From the NCBI RefSeq assembly GCF_900109615.1, contig NZ_FOIX01000002.1:310001-374000 (forward strand): a DNA stretch of 64,000 nt. The letters are read 5' to 3'. The position numbers and the translations under genes are program-made. The stretch is from Kaistella antarctica (GTDB lineage: Bacteria > Bacteroidota > Bacteroidia > Flavobacteriales > Weeksellaceae). Shown here one piece after another: positions 26,239 through 34,418 of the stretch (its first letter is position 1; the number at the start of each line of letters is the position of its first letter). The notes under the pieces were generated by a model. The model saw nothing but the letters and a program-made list of their open reading frames with translations. It had not been told where the DNA came from and searched no databases.

Positions 26239-29200
26239 TTAATCCTGAAGGTCTTCTTTAATGACAATCGGTTCTGGTTCCACAGGTTCATTGTGTGCCC
26301 ATTTATCTTTTTCAGACATATAATAAATCAATGGAATTACAACCAACGTCAATAGCGTAGAAACGATTGCTCCAAATACCAATGAGATGGCCAATCCCTG
26401 GAAAATCGGGTCGAATAAAATCACGACTGCTCCAATTACCACTGCTCCGGTGGTTAATAAAATCGGAGTTGTTCTCACTGCTCCTGCTTCGATGATCGCT
26501 CTTTTTATGGGTGCTCCTTCTTTTAAACGAATTTCAATAAAGTCAATCAAAAGAATCGAGTTCCTCACCATAATTCCGGCTAAGGCAATCATTCCAATAA
26601 ATGATGTTGCCGTAAAGAAAGCGCCCAACAACCAGTGTCCGAGTACAATACCAACCAACGAAAGTGGAATAGGGATCATCATCATAATTGGCGTTTTGAA
26701 GTTTTGGAACCAACCCACAATCAACATATAAATAATCAGAATCACCACTAAGAATGCTACGCCCAAATCGCGGAAAACTTCTAGAGTAATTTGCCATTCA
26801 CCATCCCATTTCACGGTGTAATCTGATTCATCTTTCGGCGCATTCATATACAATTCGTTCAAGGCATATCCCGCTGGAAGTTTGATGTTTTTCAGTTTTT
26901 CATCCATTCCCAAAATCGCGTACGCTGGACTTTCTAAGCCTCCCGCCATATCTGCCAGAATGTAAACCACACGTTTTTGGTCTTTTCTGTAAATTGATTT
27001 TTCTAAAGTTTCTCGTTGAACTTTTACAATATCACTGATCGGAACCATTCCTGCCTGACCTTTCACTTTTAAATCGGTCAGGTTAGAAATACTGGTTTTA
27101 TCACCATCGCTCAGCTTCATTACAATATCAACCGCATCATTTGATTTTGGATCAAATAGATTTCCGATGGAATGTTCACCTAATAAATAAGTCAGATTTC
27201 CAACAACTTGTTGAGGTGCAACACCATTCAACATTGCTTTTTCTTTATCGGCTACGATTTTAAATTCTGTCTGCGGAGATTCAACCATCCAATCCACATC
27301 GACAACATCGTCGGTATTGATGAGGATTTTCTGCACTTCATCTGCAATCCGAACTTGCTCTTCGTAATCTGGTCCGTAAACTTCAGCAACAATTGTTGAT
27401 AAGACTGGTGGTCCAGGCGGAACTTCTACGATCTTTACATTAGCGCCATATTTTTTAGCAATCTTGTGAATTTCTGGACGAATTATCTTCGCCACATCGT
27501 GACTTTGATTATCCCGATCTTCTTTATGCAAAAGATTCACTTGAATATCCGCCGTATTGCTACTTCCACGCATATCGTAATGACGAACTAAACCATTAAA
27601 AGTAATAGGAGAGGCCGAACCAATATAAGATTGATAATTTACTACTTCCGGGACGGTTTTCAGATATTGTGCAATGTCTTGCGTTACAGCTGCAGTTCTT
27701 TCTAAAGTCGTTCCATCAGGCATATCGATTACGACCTGCACTTCATTTTTATTATCAAATGGAAGCATTTTTACAGCTACCCATTTAGCCGCAAAGGCAA
27801 ACATAGAAATCATTAATAAAACGCCCGTAATGCCGAGCATGGTCCATCTTTTCTTGCCACTATCTAATAATGGTTGTTCTACTTTTTTGTAGAGTTTATA
27901 AATGAAACCAGTTTCTAAACCTTGCTCTTCTTTGTGTTCCTCACTGTCTTTTACTTTTAATAAATGAAATCCTAAATAAGGCGTAATCGTCAAAGCAATA
28001 AAGAGTGAAAGTAGCATCGCAATCGAAGCTCCAATCGGCATCGGAGACATATAAGGACCCATCATTCCAGATACGAATGCCATCGGTAAAATCGCTGCAA
28101 TTACCGTAAATGTTGCTAAAATAGTTGGATTTCCTACTTCATTAATAGCGAAAATAGCGGCTTCCTTAAAGGGCAGTTTCTTCATATGGAAATGCCGGTG
28201 CATATTCTCCGCTATAATAATGCTGTCATCGACGACGATTCCTACTACGAAAACCAAGGCGAAAAGCGTAATTCTGTTCAGCGTGTAACCCAACATATAA
28301 TAAGCGAACAGCGTGAGTGCAAAGGTCAATGGAACCGAGAAGAATACGACAAGTCCACCTCTCCATCCCATGGCTAACATTACCAGAAGTGTTACAGCAA
28401 TAATCGCAATTCCCAAGTGGCTCATTAATTCAGATACTTTGTGAGAAGCCGTTTCACCGTAATTTCGGGTCACTTCTACATGAACATCATTCGGAATTAA
28501 AGTTTTCTTTAAGGATTCAACCTGATCCAAAATTTCTTCGGAAATATGCATCGCATCGGCGCCTTTAACTTTAGAAATAGAAAGCGTTACGGCTGGATAT
28601 TCCGATAAAAAACTTTTGCCCTTTTCAGTGGCATTTCCGTAGCCGAAATTGACATAATTCTTTGTTGAAGAAGGTCCGTCTTCAATTTTAGCCACTTGTT
28701 TTAAATAAACCGGCATATTTTGAGAAGTACCGATCACCAGGTTCCCAACATCTTCAGCAGAATTTAAAAACTCTCCTGTTGTTACTAAATATTCTGCATC
28801 ATTGCTTACGAAACTTCCAGATTGGGAACTGCCGTTATTGGCTTTAATCATTTGCATAATTCCCAAAGCATCAACATTGGATTCCGCCATCTTATCTTTG
28901 TCAACAATCACTTGCAACTGTCGGCTTCTTCCACCGATTACGTTTGTCAATGAAACATCTTTGATTTTTTTGACTTCCGAAGCGAGTTCTTCCGTCATTT
29001 GTCTTAATTGAAAATCGCTGTATTTTTCGCTCCAAAGTGTCAATCCCAACATTGGAACATCGTCGATCGAACGGGTTTTAATCAAGGGCTCGTAAACACC
29101 TTCTGGAAAGATGTTTTTATTTTTCATCATTTCATCGTAGAGTTTCACGTACGAACGTTCCGTGTCTTCACCCACGTAAAACTGAACGATGATCATGGCT

Positions 29201-29478
29201 TTACCATTCATTGCCATGCTGTGAACGTGCTCAACTCCTTTGATGTTGGAGATTATTTTTTCCAAAGGTTTCACCACACGATTTTCTACTTCCGTAGGAT
29301 TTGCTCCCGGATAACCGACCATTACGTCCGCCATTGGTACAATAATCTGTGGTTCCTCTTCTCTCGGTATTAATGTGGAACTGTACATCCCAATCGCCAT
29401 CAATGCGACCATCAACAGAATTGATAGTTTTGAATTGATGAAGACTTCGGCAATACGTCCTGATATTCCTTGTTGCAT
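26239..29478 (-). CDS. RND efflux pump, inner-membrane permease
   Basis: A 1079-residue proton-driven transporter with 12 TM helices in two halves and two large periplasmic loops. It has the TM4 acidic pair Asp417-Asp418 in VVDDSIIIAEN, expected for proton relay. It matches the AcrB/CusA-type family, in a subgroup often found with YgaP-like and PII-like genes. The substrate is unclear: it lacks an obvious Met-rich CusA signature, so hydrophobic or sulfur compounds are as likely as metals. It is the third gene of a five-gene operon. Confidence 0.92.
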   Translation of the reverse strand: MQQGISGRIAEVFINSKLSILLMVALMAIGMYSSTLIPREEEPQIIVPMADVMVGYPGANPTEVENRVVKPLEKIISNIKGVEHVHSMAMNGKAMIIVQFYVGEDTERSYVKLYDEMMKNKNIFPEGVYEPLIKTRSIDDVPMLGLTLWSEKYSDFQLRQMTEELASEVKKIKDVSLTNVIGGRSRQLQVIVDKDKMAESNVDALGIMQMIKANNGSSQSGSFVSNDAEYLVTTGEFLNSAEDVGNLVIGTSQNMPVYLKQVAKIEDGPSSTKNYVNFGYGNATEKGKSFLSEYPAVTLSISKVKGADAMHISEEILDQVESLKKTLIPNDVHVEVTRNYGETASHKVSELMSHLGIAIIAVTLLVMLAMGWRGGLVVFFSVPLTFALTLFAYYMLGYTLNRITLFALVFVVGIVVDDSIIIAENMHRHFHMKKLPFKEAAIFAINEVGNPTILATFTVIAAILPMAFVSGMMGPYMSPMPIGASIAMLLSLFIALTITPYLGFHLLKVKDSEEHKEEQGLETGFIYKLYKKVEQPLLDSGKKRWTMLGITGVLLMISMFAFAAKWVAVKMLPFDNKNEVQVVIDMPDGTTLERTAAVTQDIAQYLKTVPEVVNYQSYIGSASPITFNGLVRHYDMRGSSNTADIQVNLLHKEDRDNQSHDVAKIIRPEIHKIAKKYGANVKIVEVPPGPPVLSTIVAEVYGPDYEEQVRIADEVQKILINTDDVVDVDWMVESPQTEFKIVADKEKAMLNGVAPQQVVGNLTYLLGEHSIGNLFDPKSNDAVDIVMKLSDGDKTSISNLTDLKVKGQAGMVPISDIVKVQRETLEKSIYRKDQKRVVYILADMAGGLESPAYAILGMDEKLKNIKLPAGYALNELYMNAPKDESDYTVKWDGEWQITLEVFRDLGVAFLVVILIIYMLIVGWFQNFKTPIMMMIPIPLSLVGIVLGHWLLGAFFTATSFIGMIALAGIMVRNSILLIDFIEIRLKEGAPIKRAIIEAGAVRTTPILLTTGAVVIGAVVILFDPIFQGLAISLVFGAIVSTLLTLVVIPLIYYMSEKDKWAHNEPVEPEPIVIKEDLQD

Positions 29479-29572
29479 AATTATTAGTTTAATTTAACAA
29501 TGAAGCAATTTACCAGTATAACAAATTTTATTAGAACTGATTGGTAGACTGTTACATTATTATATTGGTACA

Positions 29573-30652
29573 TTATTTAGTTACTTTTGCTCCGTTAAAG
29601 AGTTTTCCTTGTGCCGAAACGATGTAAGGTTCTTTGGCATTAAGTCCAGATAGAATTTCCACTTGATCCCCGAAACTTTTACCAGTTTTCACCCAACGAA
29701 GAATCGCCGTATTGTTAGAACTTATCGTGTAAACTCCCGTTAATTGACCTTTCTCTACCAAAGCTGATTTGGGAATCATCACGCCTTCCTGAAAATCCTG
29801 ATTCGTTTTTCCTGTATTTTTAAAAGGAAATTGCACATTCACAAACATTCCGGATAATAAATTGGCACTGTTTGAAACATTGACTTTCACCATATATTGA
29901 CCACCTGTGTTCGCGGAAGAACGGCTGATTTCTCCTACAGTTCCGGCAACTTCTTCATTGTTGGATTTCAGGGTAATCTTAACCGGCATTCCTTGTTTGA
30001 TGAGCGTAATGTTTTGTTCCGAAACTAAAACCTGCGCCTGCAAAGCCGACGGCGATTCGATGGTTAACAAAGGCATTCCGGGACTTGCCATATCGCCTTG
30101 TTCAGCGTATTTTTCCGTAATTACTCCCGAGATTGGTGCTGTAATGTTGGTATAGCGATACTGAGAATTGACTTCGCTTTTCATGGCTTGTGCGGCTTGT
30201 AAACCAGCTTGAGCCATTTCGTAACGCGCTCGCATATCGTCCAATTCTTTTTGAGAAGCACTTTGGTTTTTAAATAAATTCGAAAAACGATCGTAATCTT
30301 TTTTCGCAATATTGTAACTCGCCTGTGCCTGAGAGATCTGCGCGTTGGCTTGTCCGCCTTTTGCCTGAATATCTGTTGAATTGATGCTTACCAATAATTG
30401 TCCAGCACGAACATTTTGTCCAACTTCGGCTTTCATTCCGGTAATGTATCCCATCATTCTGGTGCTGACATTTACTGAATTTTTCGCCACTAATTTTCCA
30501 CTTGCAGAAGCGTATGCACCCTCAGAATTATTTCCAGATTGATTCACCGTTACTTGAATCGGTGTTTGATTGAGCGTTGTATTTTTTTCGTCTGACGAAC
30601 AACTGCTCATCGATAATCCTAATAAGAGGACGGAGTAAACTAATATTTTCAT
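29573..30652 (-). CDS. RND efflux periplasmic adaptor lipoprotein
   Basis: A 359-residue membrane-fusion protein with a lipoprotein signal (Cys18 in SMSSC). Two biotinyl-lipoyl half-motifs flank a helical hairpin (about 85-165, with QISQAQASYNIAKKDYDRFS), followed by a beta-barrel domain and membrane-proximal domain. It bridges the pump and the TolC-like channel. It lies 114 bp downstream of the channel gene, and the gap holds a large imperfect stem-loop. Confidence 0.93.
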   Translation of the reverse strand: MKILVYSVLLLGLSMSSCSSDEKNTTLNQTPIQVTVNQSGNNSEGAYASASGKLVAKNSVNVSTRMMGYITGMKAEVGQNVRAGQLLVSINSTDIQAKGGQANAQISQAQASYNIAKKDYDRFSNLFKNQSASQKELDDMRARYEMAQAGLQAAQAMKSEVNSQYRYTNITAPISGVITEKYAEQGDMASPGMPLLTIESPSALQAQVLVSEQNITLIKQGMPVKITLKSNNEEVAGTVGEISRSSANTGGQYMVKVNVSNSANLLSGMFVNVQFPFKNTGKTNQDFQEGVMIPKSALVEKGQLTGVYTISSNNTAILRWVKTGKSFGDQVEILSGLNAKEPYIVSAQGKLFNGAKVTK

Positions 30653-30682
30653 GTTGATTTATTTTTAAGATGATAGATTAAA

Positions 30683-30761
30683 AGATGATAGATAATAGAC
30701 TGATAGATAATAGATGTTTAGAGTTTGGTCTATTATCTATTCGTCTATTATCTATTTGTCT
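30683..30761. repeat. Large imperfect stem-loop inside the efflux operon
   Basis: Left arm 30683-30714 and right arm 30729-30761. Each arm is a doubled GATAGATAATAGA-type unit, and the arms are reverse complements except for two small mismatched spots. It begins 6 bp after the tolC-like stop. It may set the relative amounts of channel and adaptor mRNA. It is too AT-rich and T-tract-free to look like a standard terminator. Confidence 0.8.
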
Positions 30762-30766
30762 CATTG

Positions 30767-32062
30767 CTACTTCAAAAATTTAAAGTATTCCAGCGCTGAA
30801 TTATATTCGAAAATCGCCTGTTGATATTCCAGTTCTTTTTGAGACATTTGAGTTTCTGCGGAAAGTAAATCAGATGATTTTTCTAAACCTTGATCGTATC
30901 TGTTTTTACGGATTCTGTAGGCTTCCGCACTTTGATCCCAGGATAATTTGGTTAAAGAAACTTTTTTATCTGCATCTAAAACCTGTCGGTATGATTTATT
31001 GAGTTCTAACTGTTTTTGTTTTTGATATTGCTGAATTTCAGTTTGTGCTTTAGATAGATCTGCTTTGTAAACTTCTTTTTCAATTTTGGCTTTATAACCA
31101 TCAAACACATTCCAGGATAATTGCAATCCGACTAAATAACCGTTGCCATTGAATTTATAGACTTTGTTGTCATTTAATTCAAAACTTCCAAAGACATTTA
31201 ATTTTGGTAGAAACTTCGCGTCGGCAGATTTCACCAGATAATCATACGCTTCCAAAGATTTCTCGTAGGCTTGAAGATCTTTTCTGTTTCCGTTGAGTTT
31301 TGGATTTTGCTCTAAAATATTTTCCTGATAAGAAAATTCATCCATCGGTTTGAAGACTTTATTTTCCGAATCTTCATTCAATAAAAAGTAAACATAATCA
31401 GAAGCATTTCTAACATTCGATTTCGCGTATTGAATTTGACTCTCAATTTCAGAAACTCGAACATTTATATATAAAACTTCAGATTTTTGAATCATTCCGT
31501 TTTTGTAATAATTATCGATGACTTTTTTATTGGCGAGTGTGGTGTTTTTTGCTTCTTCCAAAACTTTCACAACCTTGTACGCCATTTGTAATTGCAAATA
31601 GGCTTTATTCAAATCAAACTGAAGATATTCTTTGGTTCGTTCTGCTTTAATTTTTAAAACATCAACTTTTACTTCGCCCGCTTTCTTTTGGTAGACTGCA
31701 TCTTTATTAAAAATCGATTGCTGAACTTCTAATTTCGTAGCGAAATTGAAAATGTTATCAGGTTTATTTAATTGTGATGGATCAAAATCCATCATCGTAA
31801 TTCTGGATTGGTTGAGTTTTGTACCAAATGCCATCAACGGACTGTTGGTCGCAGTTCCTGTGTAAGACGCAGTTACGTTTGGCAAATACATTGCGCGTGT
31901 TTGCAATAAACCGGCTTGTGCAGAATTCACTTCATCATTCGCTAATTTCACGGAGAGATTTTGTCCTTCAATTCTACTTTCTAAATCTCTTTTAGAAATC
32001 TGAATGGTATCCTGTCCGAAAAATTTGGTTGATATAAATAGTAGAAATAATACTTTCCTCAT
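30767..32062 (-). CDS. TolC-family outer-membrane efflux channel
   Basis: A 431-residue protein with a signal peptide (about 1-16, STKFFGQD) and two repeats of the outer-membrane efflux protein family: long alpha-helical barrel segments rich in Gln, Lys and Glu with short strand pieces. It is the first gene of the operon and exports through the outer membrane. Its promoter carries a Crp/Fnr-type box centred near -41. Confidence 0.92.
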   Translation of the reverse strand: MRKVLFLLFISTKFFGQDTIQISKRDLESRIEGQNLSVKLANDEVNSAQAGLLQTRAMYLPNVTASYTGTATNSPLMAFGTKLNQSRITMMDFDPSQLNKPDNIFNFATKLEVQQSIFNKDAVYQKKAGEVKVDVLKIKAERTKEYLQFDLNKAYLQLQMAYKVVKVLEEAKNTTLANKKVIDNYYKNGMIQKSEVLYINVRVSEIESQIQYAKSNVRNASDYVYFLLNEDSENKVFKPMDEFSYQENILEQNPKLNGNRKDLQAYEKSLEAYDYLVKSADAKFLPKLNVFGSFELNDNKVYKFNGNGYLVGLQLSWNVFDGYKAKIEKEVYKADLSKAQTEIQQYQKQKQLELNKSYRQVLDADKKVSLTKLSWDQSAEAYRIRKNRYDQGLEKSSDLLSAETQMSQKELEYQQAIFEYNSALEYFKFLK

Positions 32063-32080
32063 GTCTTTTTAATTTGATGA

Positions 32081-32088
32081 CAAAAGTA
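32081..32088 (-). promoter_or_regulatory. -7 element of the efflux operon
   Basis: On the minus strand this reads TACTTTTG, an exact TAnnTTTG match, 18 bp before the tolC-like ATG. Its centre (32084.5) is exactly 33 bp from the Crp-type box centre. Confidence 0.7.
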
Positions 32089-32110
32089 TCGCAGTAAACA
32101 ATCGTACACA

Positions 32111-32124
32111 GTGACAAAGGTTAC
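32111..32124. promoter_or_regulatory. Crp/Fnr-type operator (GTGAC-N4-GTTAC)
   Basis: An inverted repeat with one mismatch (GTGAC / GTTAC around AAAG), centred at 32117.5 upstream of the efflux operon. It has the same layout as the boxes at 24109-24124 and 33402-33415. Confidence 0.75.
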
Positions 32125-32140
32125 ATAGCATGAGGCTATG
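32124..32140. promoter_or_regulatory. Second inverted repeat abutting the Crp-type box
   Basis: CATAGC-ATGAG-GCTATG, a perfect 6-5-6 repeat that shares one base with the Crp-type box. It may be a second operator for the efflux operon or the DoxX-like genes; function unknown. Confidence 0.45.
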
Positions 32141-32200
32141 AGAAAAAATATAAGAATTGCGTTTTTCGTAATCGCCCAAGCACAATTAATTAATAATAAA

Positions 32201-32217
32201 TTTTAGTGCTACTAAAA
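32201..32217. promoter_or_regulatory. Inverted repeat before the DoxX-like pair
   Basis: TTTTAGT-GCT-ACTAAAA, a perfect 7-3-7 repeat. It ends 4 bp before a TATTTTTA -7-like element (32222-32229), which is 24 bp before the first DoxX-like start. This is where a repressor would occlude the promoter. Confidence 0.55.
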
Positions 32218-32253
32218 ACACTATTTTTACATTGAATAACTAAAAAAAATAAT

Positions 32254-32598
32254 ATGACAACTCTTTTACTTGTAGCACAAATTATTGTAGCAGCCTCCGT
32301 TTTTTACGTTTGGATTTTCCGGTATGATGTAATCATCAAAGAATTCAAGCAATTCGGATTGAGTGATTTAACGAGAACTTTTGTAGGAGCAGCAAAAATT
32401 TCCGTAGCAACTTTATTAGTTGCGGGAATTTGGTTTCCAACCTTAATTGGGATTTCCGCCATTATAATGGGATTATTTATGGTAGCTGCACAATTTTTCC
32501 ATTTTAAAATTAAAAATCCCTTCATCAAACATTTGCCATCACTCGTATTACTGATTCTTTGCATCTTCATCGCATTAGTTTCAATGGAGATTATTTAA
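32254..32598 (+). CDS. DoxX-like membrane protein (first of a tandem pair)
   Basis: A 114-residue protein with four hydrophobic segments, matching the DoxX-like (DoxX_2) group (FRYDVIIKEFKQFGLSDLTRTFVGAAKISVATLL). It is followed after 2 bp by a paralogue of the same length and topology, so the two may form a hetero-oligomer. Family members have ill-defined roles, some in redox or sulfur metabolism and some near HxlR/MarR repressors. It is divergent from the efflux operon. The perfect inverted repeat at 32201-32217 suggests its own repressor. Confidence 0.75.
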   Translation: MTTLLLVAQIIVAASVFYVWIFRYDVIIKEFKQFGLSDLTRTFVGAAKISVATLLVAGIWFPTLIGISAIIMGLFMVAAQFFHFKIKNPFIKHLPSLVLLILCIFIALVSMEII

Positions 32599-32600
32599 AT

Positions 32601-32945
32601 ATGAATTATTTATTAATTGCCTGTGTTCTTTTTTCAAGCCTCGCTTTTGCGGGCTATTCTATTTCCTATTTTATTTCACCAAATATGAAAAAGGAATTCG
32701 AGCGATTTGACTTAAAGGGTTTTGGAATTTATGTAATCATCTTGGAAATGCTGGGCGCCGCGGGTTTACTCGTCGGTTTATTTTATCAACCCCTTCTATT
32801 GCTGTCATCTGCTGGACTTGCCGTACTAATGTTTTTTGGCGTCTTAACGAGAATTAAAACAAAGGACAGTTTATTGATCTCTACACCTGCTTTATTTTTT
32901 ATGTTTATAAATGCCTTTATATTTTACTTAGCATTTAATAAATAA
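32601..32945 (+). CDS. DoxX-like membrane protein (second of a tandem pair)
   Basis: A 114-residue protein with four hydrophobic segments, sharing the pattern [Y/F]..SPNMKKEFERFDLKGFG...LEMLGAAGLLVGL with its neighbour. The frame is open further upstream (32559), but the ATG at 32601 lies 2 bp after the stop of the first gene and gives the matching length, so it is preferred. Translational coupling is likely. A terminator follows at 32982-33005. Confidence 0.75.
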   Translation: MNYLLIACVLFSSLAFAGYSISYFISPNMKKEFERFDLKGFGIYVIILEMLGAAGLLVGLFYQPLLLLSSAGLAVLMFFGVLTRIKTKDSLLISTPALFFMFINAFIFYLAFNK

Positions 32946-32981
32946 AAATATTAGAAAATTTATAGAATATTTGAACACGAA

Positions 32982-33005
32982 AAAACCTCGAATTTTCGAG
33001 GTTTT
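32982..33005. terminator. Bidirectional terminator
   Basis: AAAACCTCGAA / TTCGAGGTTTT perfect 11-bp stem with a 2-base loop, between the DoxX-like pair and the convergent rhodanese gene. Confidence 0.92.
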
Positions 33006-33029
33006 AAAATATAGAATATAATGATGTGT

Positions 33030-33341
33030 TTAGATTTTACCGTTCAAACTTCCCCAACCGCCACCATTGTGAACGTCGGTATAGCCATTGTTTAAAAGCA
33101 TCGTTTTCGCAGACCCGCTTCTCATTCCAGAAGCGCAACACGTAATAATGCTTTTGTTTTTATCTTTTAATTTTGAAAGATTATTCTGAAGCTGATCCAA
33201 AGGTATATTAATCGAACCTTTAATATGACCGCCCGCAAATTCACCTTTGCTGCGAACATCGATGATAATCGCACCTTTTTTTACCAGATCTGCGTAATCT
33301 GTTTTTTTGAATCCGAAAAGATTGTTAATGGTATCTAACAT
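33030..33341 (-). CDS. Single-domain rhodanese
   Basis: A 103-residue sulfurtransferase-like protein with no signal peptide, so cytoplasmic. The active-site loop is Cys68-Cys69-Ala-Ser-Gly-Met-Arg (CCASGMR), with Cys69 in the catalytic position. IIDVRSKGEFAGGHIKGSINIP is the upstream rhodanese signature. It probably carries a persulfide. It is monocistronic, with a Crp/Fnr-type box 61 bp upstream and the Crp/Fnr regulator as the next gene. It would correspond to the soluble half of YgaP, whose membrane half is encoded at 25641-25847. Confidence 0.93.
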   Translation of the reverse strand: MLDTINNLFGFKKTDYADLVKKGAIIIDVRSKGEFAGGHIKGSINIPLDQLQNNLSKLKDKNKSIITCCASGMRSGSAKTMLLNNGYTDVHNGGGWGSLNGKI

Positions 33342-33371
33342 AATTTTGTGTATTTGATTGATTTAATACGG

Positions 33372-33379
33372 CAAATTTA
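33372..33379 (-). promoter_or_regulatory. -7 element of the rhodanese gene
   Basis: On the minus strand this reads TAAATTTG, an exact TAnnTTTG match. Its centre (33375.5) is exactly 33 bp from the centre of the Crp-type box. Confidence 0.7.
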
Positions 33380-33401
33380 GGTTGGGAAATTGAAGCGCAC
33401 C

Positions 33402-33415
33402 GTAACCTATGTTAC
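33402..33415. promoter_or_regulatory. Crp/Fnr-type operator (GTAAC-N4-GTTAC)
   Basis: A perfect 5-4-5 inverted repeat (GTAAC / GTTAC around CTAT), centred at 33408.5 upstream of the rhodanese gene. Same layout as the other two boxes. Confidence 0.8.
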
Positions 33416-33589
33416 AGAAGCTCAATTTTATTTCACCGCAAAAGCGATAAACGACAAATGTTAAAAAATAGATTTTCAAAAGAGGGTAAAAAGTAAATTC
33501 TTAATTACGATTGCAATTTGCCAACTTTTGATCTGCTAAAATTTTAATTAAACCTTTTGATTCTTTGCGATAAATTTATTTTGAAAGAA

Positions 33590-34198
33590 TCATAGAAGTT
33601 CAATTTTGTTTCGGGAAATGATCAATAATTTTTCCTTTTCCATTTGTTTAAGAACTCTACTCGTGGCTTCCCGCGTAATTCCCAATTCATCAGCCAATTG
33701 TTGATGCGTTACCGAAATTTCTTTTGAATTATACAACTGGGTTTTCTGCTTGATAAGGTGCAAAAGTCGAGCATCAATCTTTTGAAAAGCCACAGAGTTG
33801 ACGACATCCAATAATTCTTCAAAGCGTTTCTGATACAGATTGAAGATGAAATCCGTCCAGTCTGGGTATTTCTTCACCCATTCTTTGGCTTTGTCTGCAG
33901 GAATCAACATTAACTCTGCATCTTCTTCTACGATAGCTTTGATCTTCGCCGTTTCATTTTTAATCCCAGACAGAATGGAAACGATGCAACTTTCGCCAGG
34001 AGTTAGATAATAGAGGAGGATTTCACGACCATCTTCTTCGGTTCTAATGACTTTAATACTTCCCGAAATTACCACTGGAATATTTTTGATATAAGAATCC
34101 ATATTAACGATGGTTTCTCCGGCAGAAAAATGTTTTAGATTGCCGGAATCTTCAATTTCTTTCACTAAATCCGACTGGAAAATGTCTTTTAAAATCAT
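33590..34198 (-). CDS. Crp/Fnr-family transcription regulator
   Basis: A 202-residue regulator with an N-terminal cyclic-nucleotide-binding-type sensor domain (about 10-120), a dimer helix, and a C-terminal helix-turn-helix (about 163-190). The recognition helix TREATSRVLKQME has Arg176, Glu177 and Arg181, matching the contact residues CRP uses on GTGA. No Cys cluster for an Fe-S centre is seen, only Cys71, so it is not a classical O2-sensing FNR. The effector is unknown. It probably acts on the GTnAC-N4-GTnAC boxes at 24109, 32111 and 33402. Its own -7 element sits 4 bp from the ATG. Confidence 0.93.
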   Translation of the reverse strand: MILKDIFQSDLVKEIEDSGNLKHFSAGETIVNMDSYIKNIPVVISGSIKVIRTEEDGREILLYYLTPGESCIVSILSGIKNETAKIKAIVEEDAELMLIPADKAKEWVKKYPDWTDFIFNLYQKRFEELLDVVNSVAFQKIDARLLHLIKQKTQLYNSKEISVTHQQLADELGITREATSRVLKQMEKEKLLIISRNKIELL

Positions 34199-34202
34199 TA
34201 AA

Positions 34203-34210
34203 CAAAGTTA
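34203..34210 (-). promoter_or_regulatory. -7 element 4 bp before the Crp/Fnr regulator start
   Basis: On the minus strand this reads TAACTTTG, with 4 bases before the ATG, predicting a leaderless transcript. No GTnAC box is visible here, so autoregulation by that motif is not supported. Confidence 0.5.
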
Positions 34211-34389
34211 GCGATTAAATTAGTTTTCGATTCTCTTCAGGCACGAGAAATGGCAAAGATTAGTTTTTACTACGCTTTTTTCATTTTAAGTTTTACATCT
34301 TTTACATGAAACACAGTGTTTTAACTCATTGCAAAGTGTTTTACCAAAAAGAAATTGCCGAAAAATAGTTAATCATTACTAAATTTTTA

Positions 34390-34397
34390 TATTTTTG
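34390..34397 (+). promoter_or_regulatory. -7 element of the amino-acid permease gene
   Basis: TATTTTTG exact match to TAnnTTTG, 21 bp before the ATG. Confidence 0.5.
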
Positions 34398-34418
34398 GGA
34401 ATCTTAAACAAATAAAAA

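Noticed and set aside
30669..30761. Short repeated TAGATAATAG units that look like a small CRISPR or microsatellite
   Set aside because: Units are AT-rich, partly inverted and without regular unique spacers; they form one imperfect stem-loop. No cas genes are nearby.
33558..33592. TGATTCTTT / AAAGAATCA 9-bp inverted repeat at the end of the Crp/Fnr regulator gene
   Set aside because: The loop is 17 bases and no T-run follows on the minus strand, so it is not convincing as a terminator.
34309..34321. AAACAC-A-GTGTTT inverted repeat upstream of the permease gene
   Set aside because: It is short and AT-rich, lies far from the -7 element (34390) and does not match the other boxes; not enough to call an operator.
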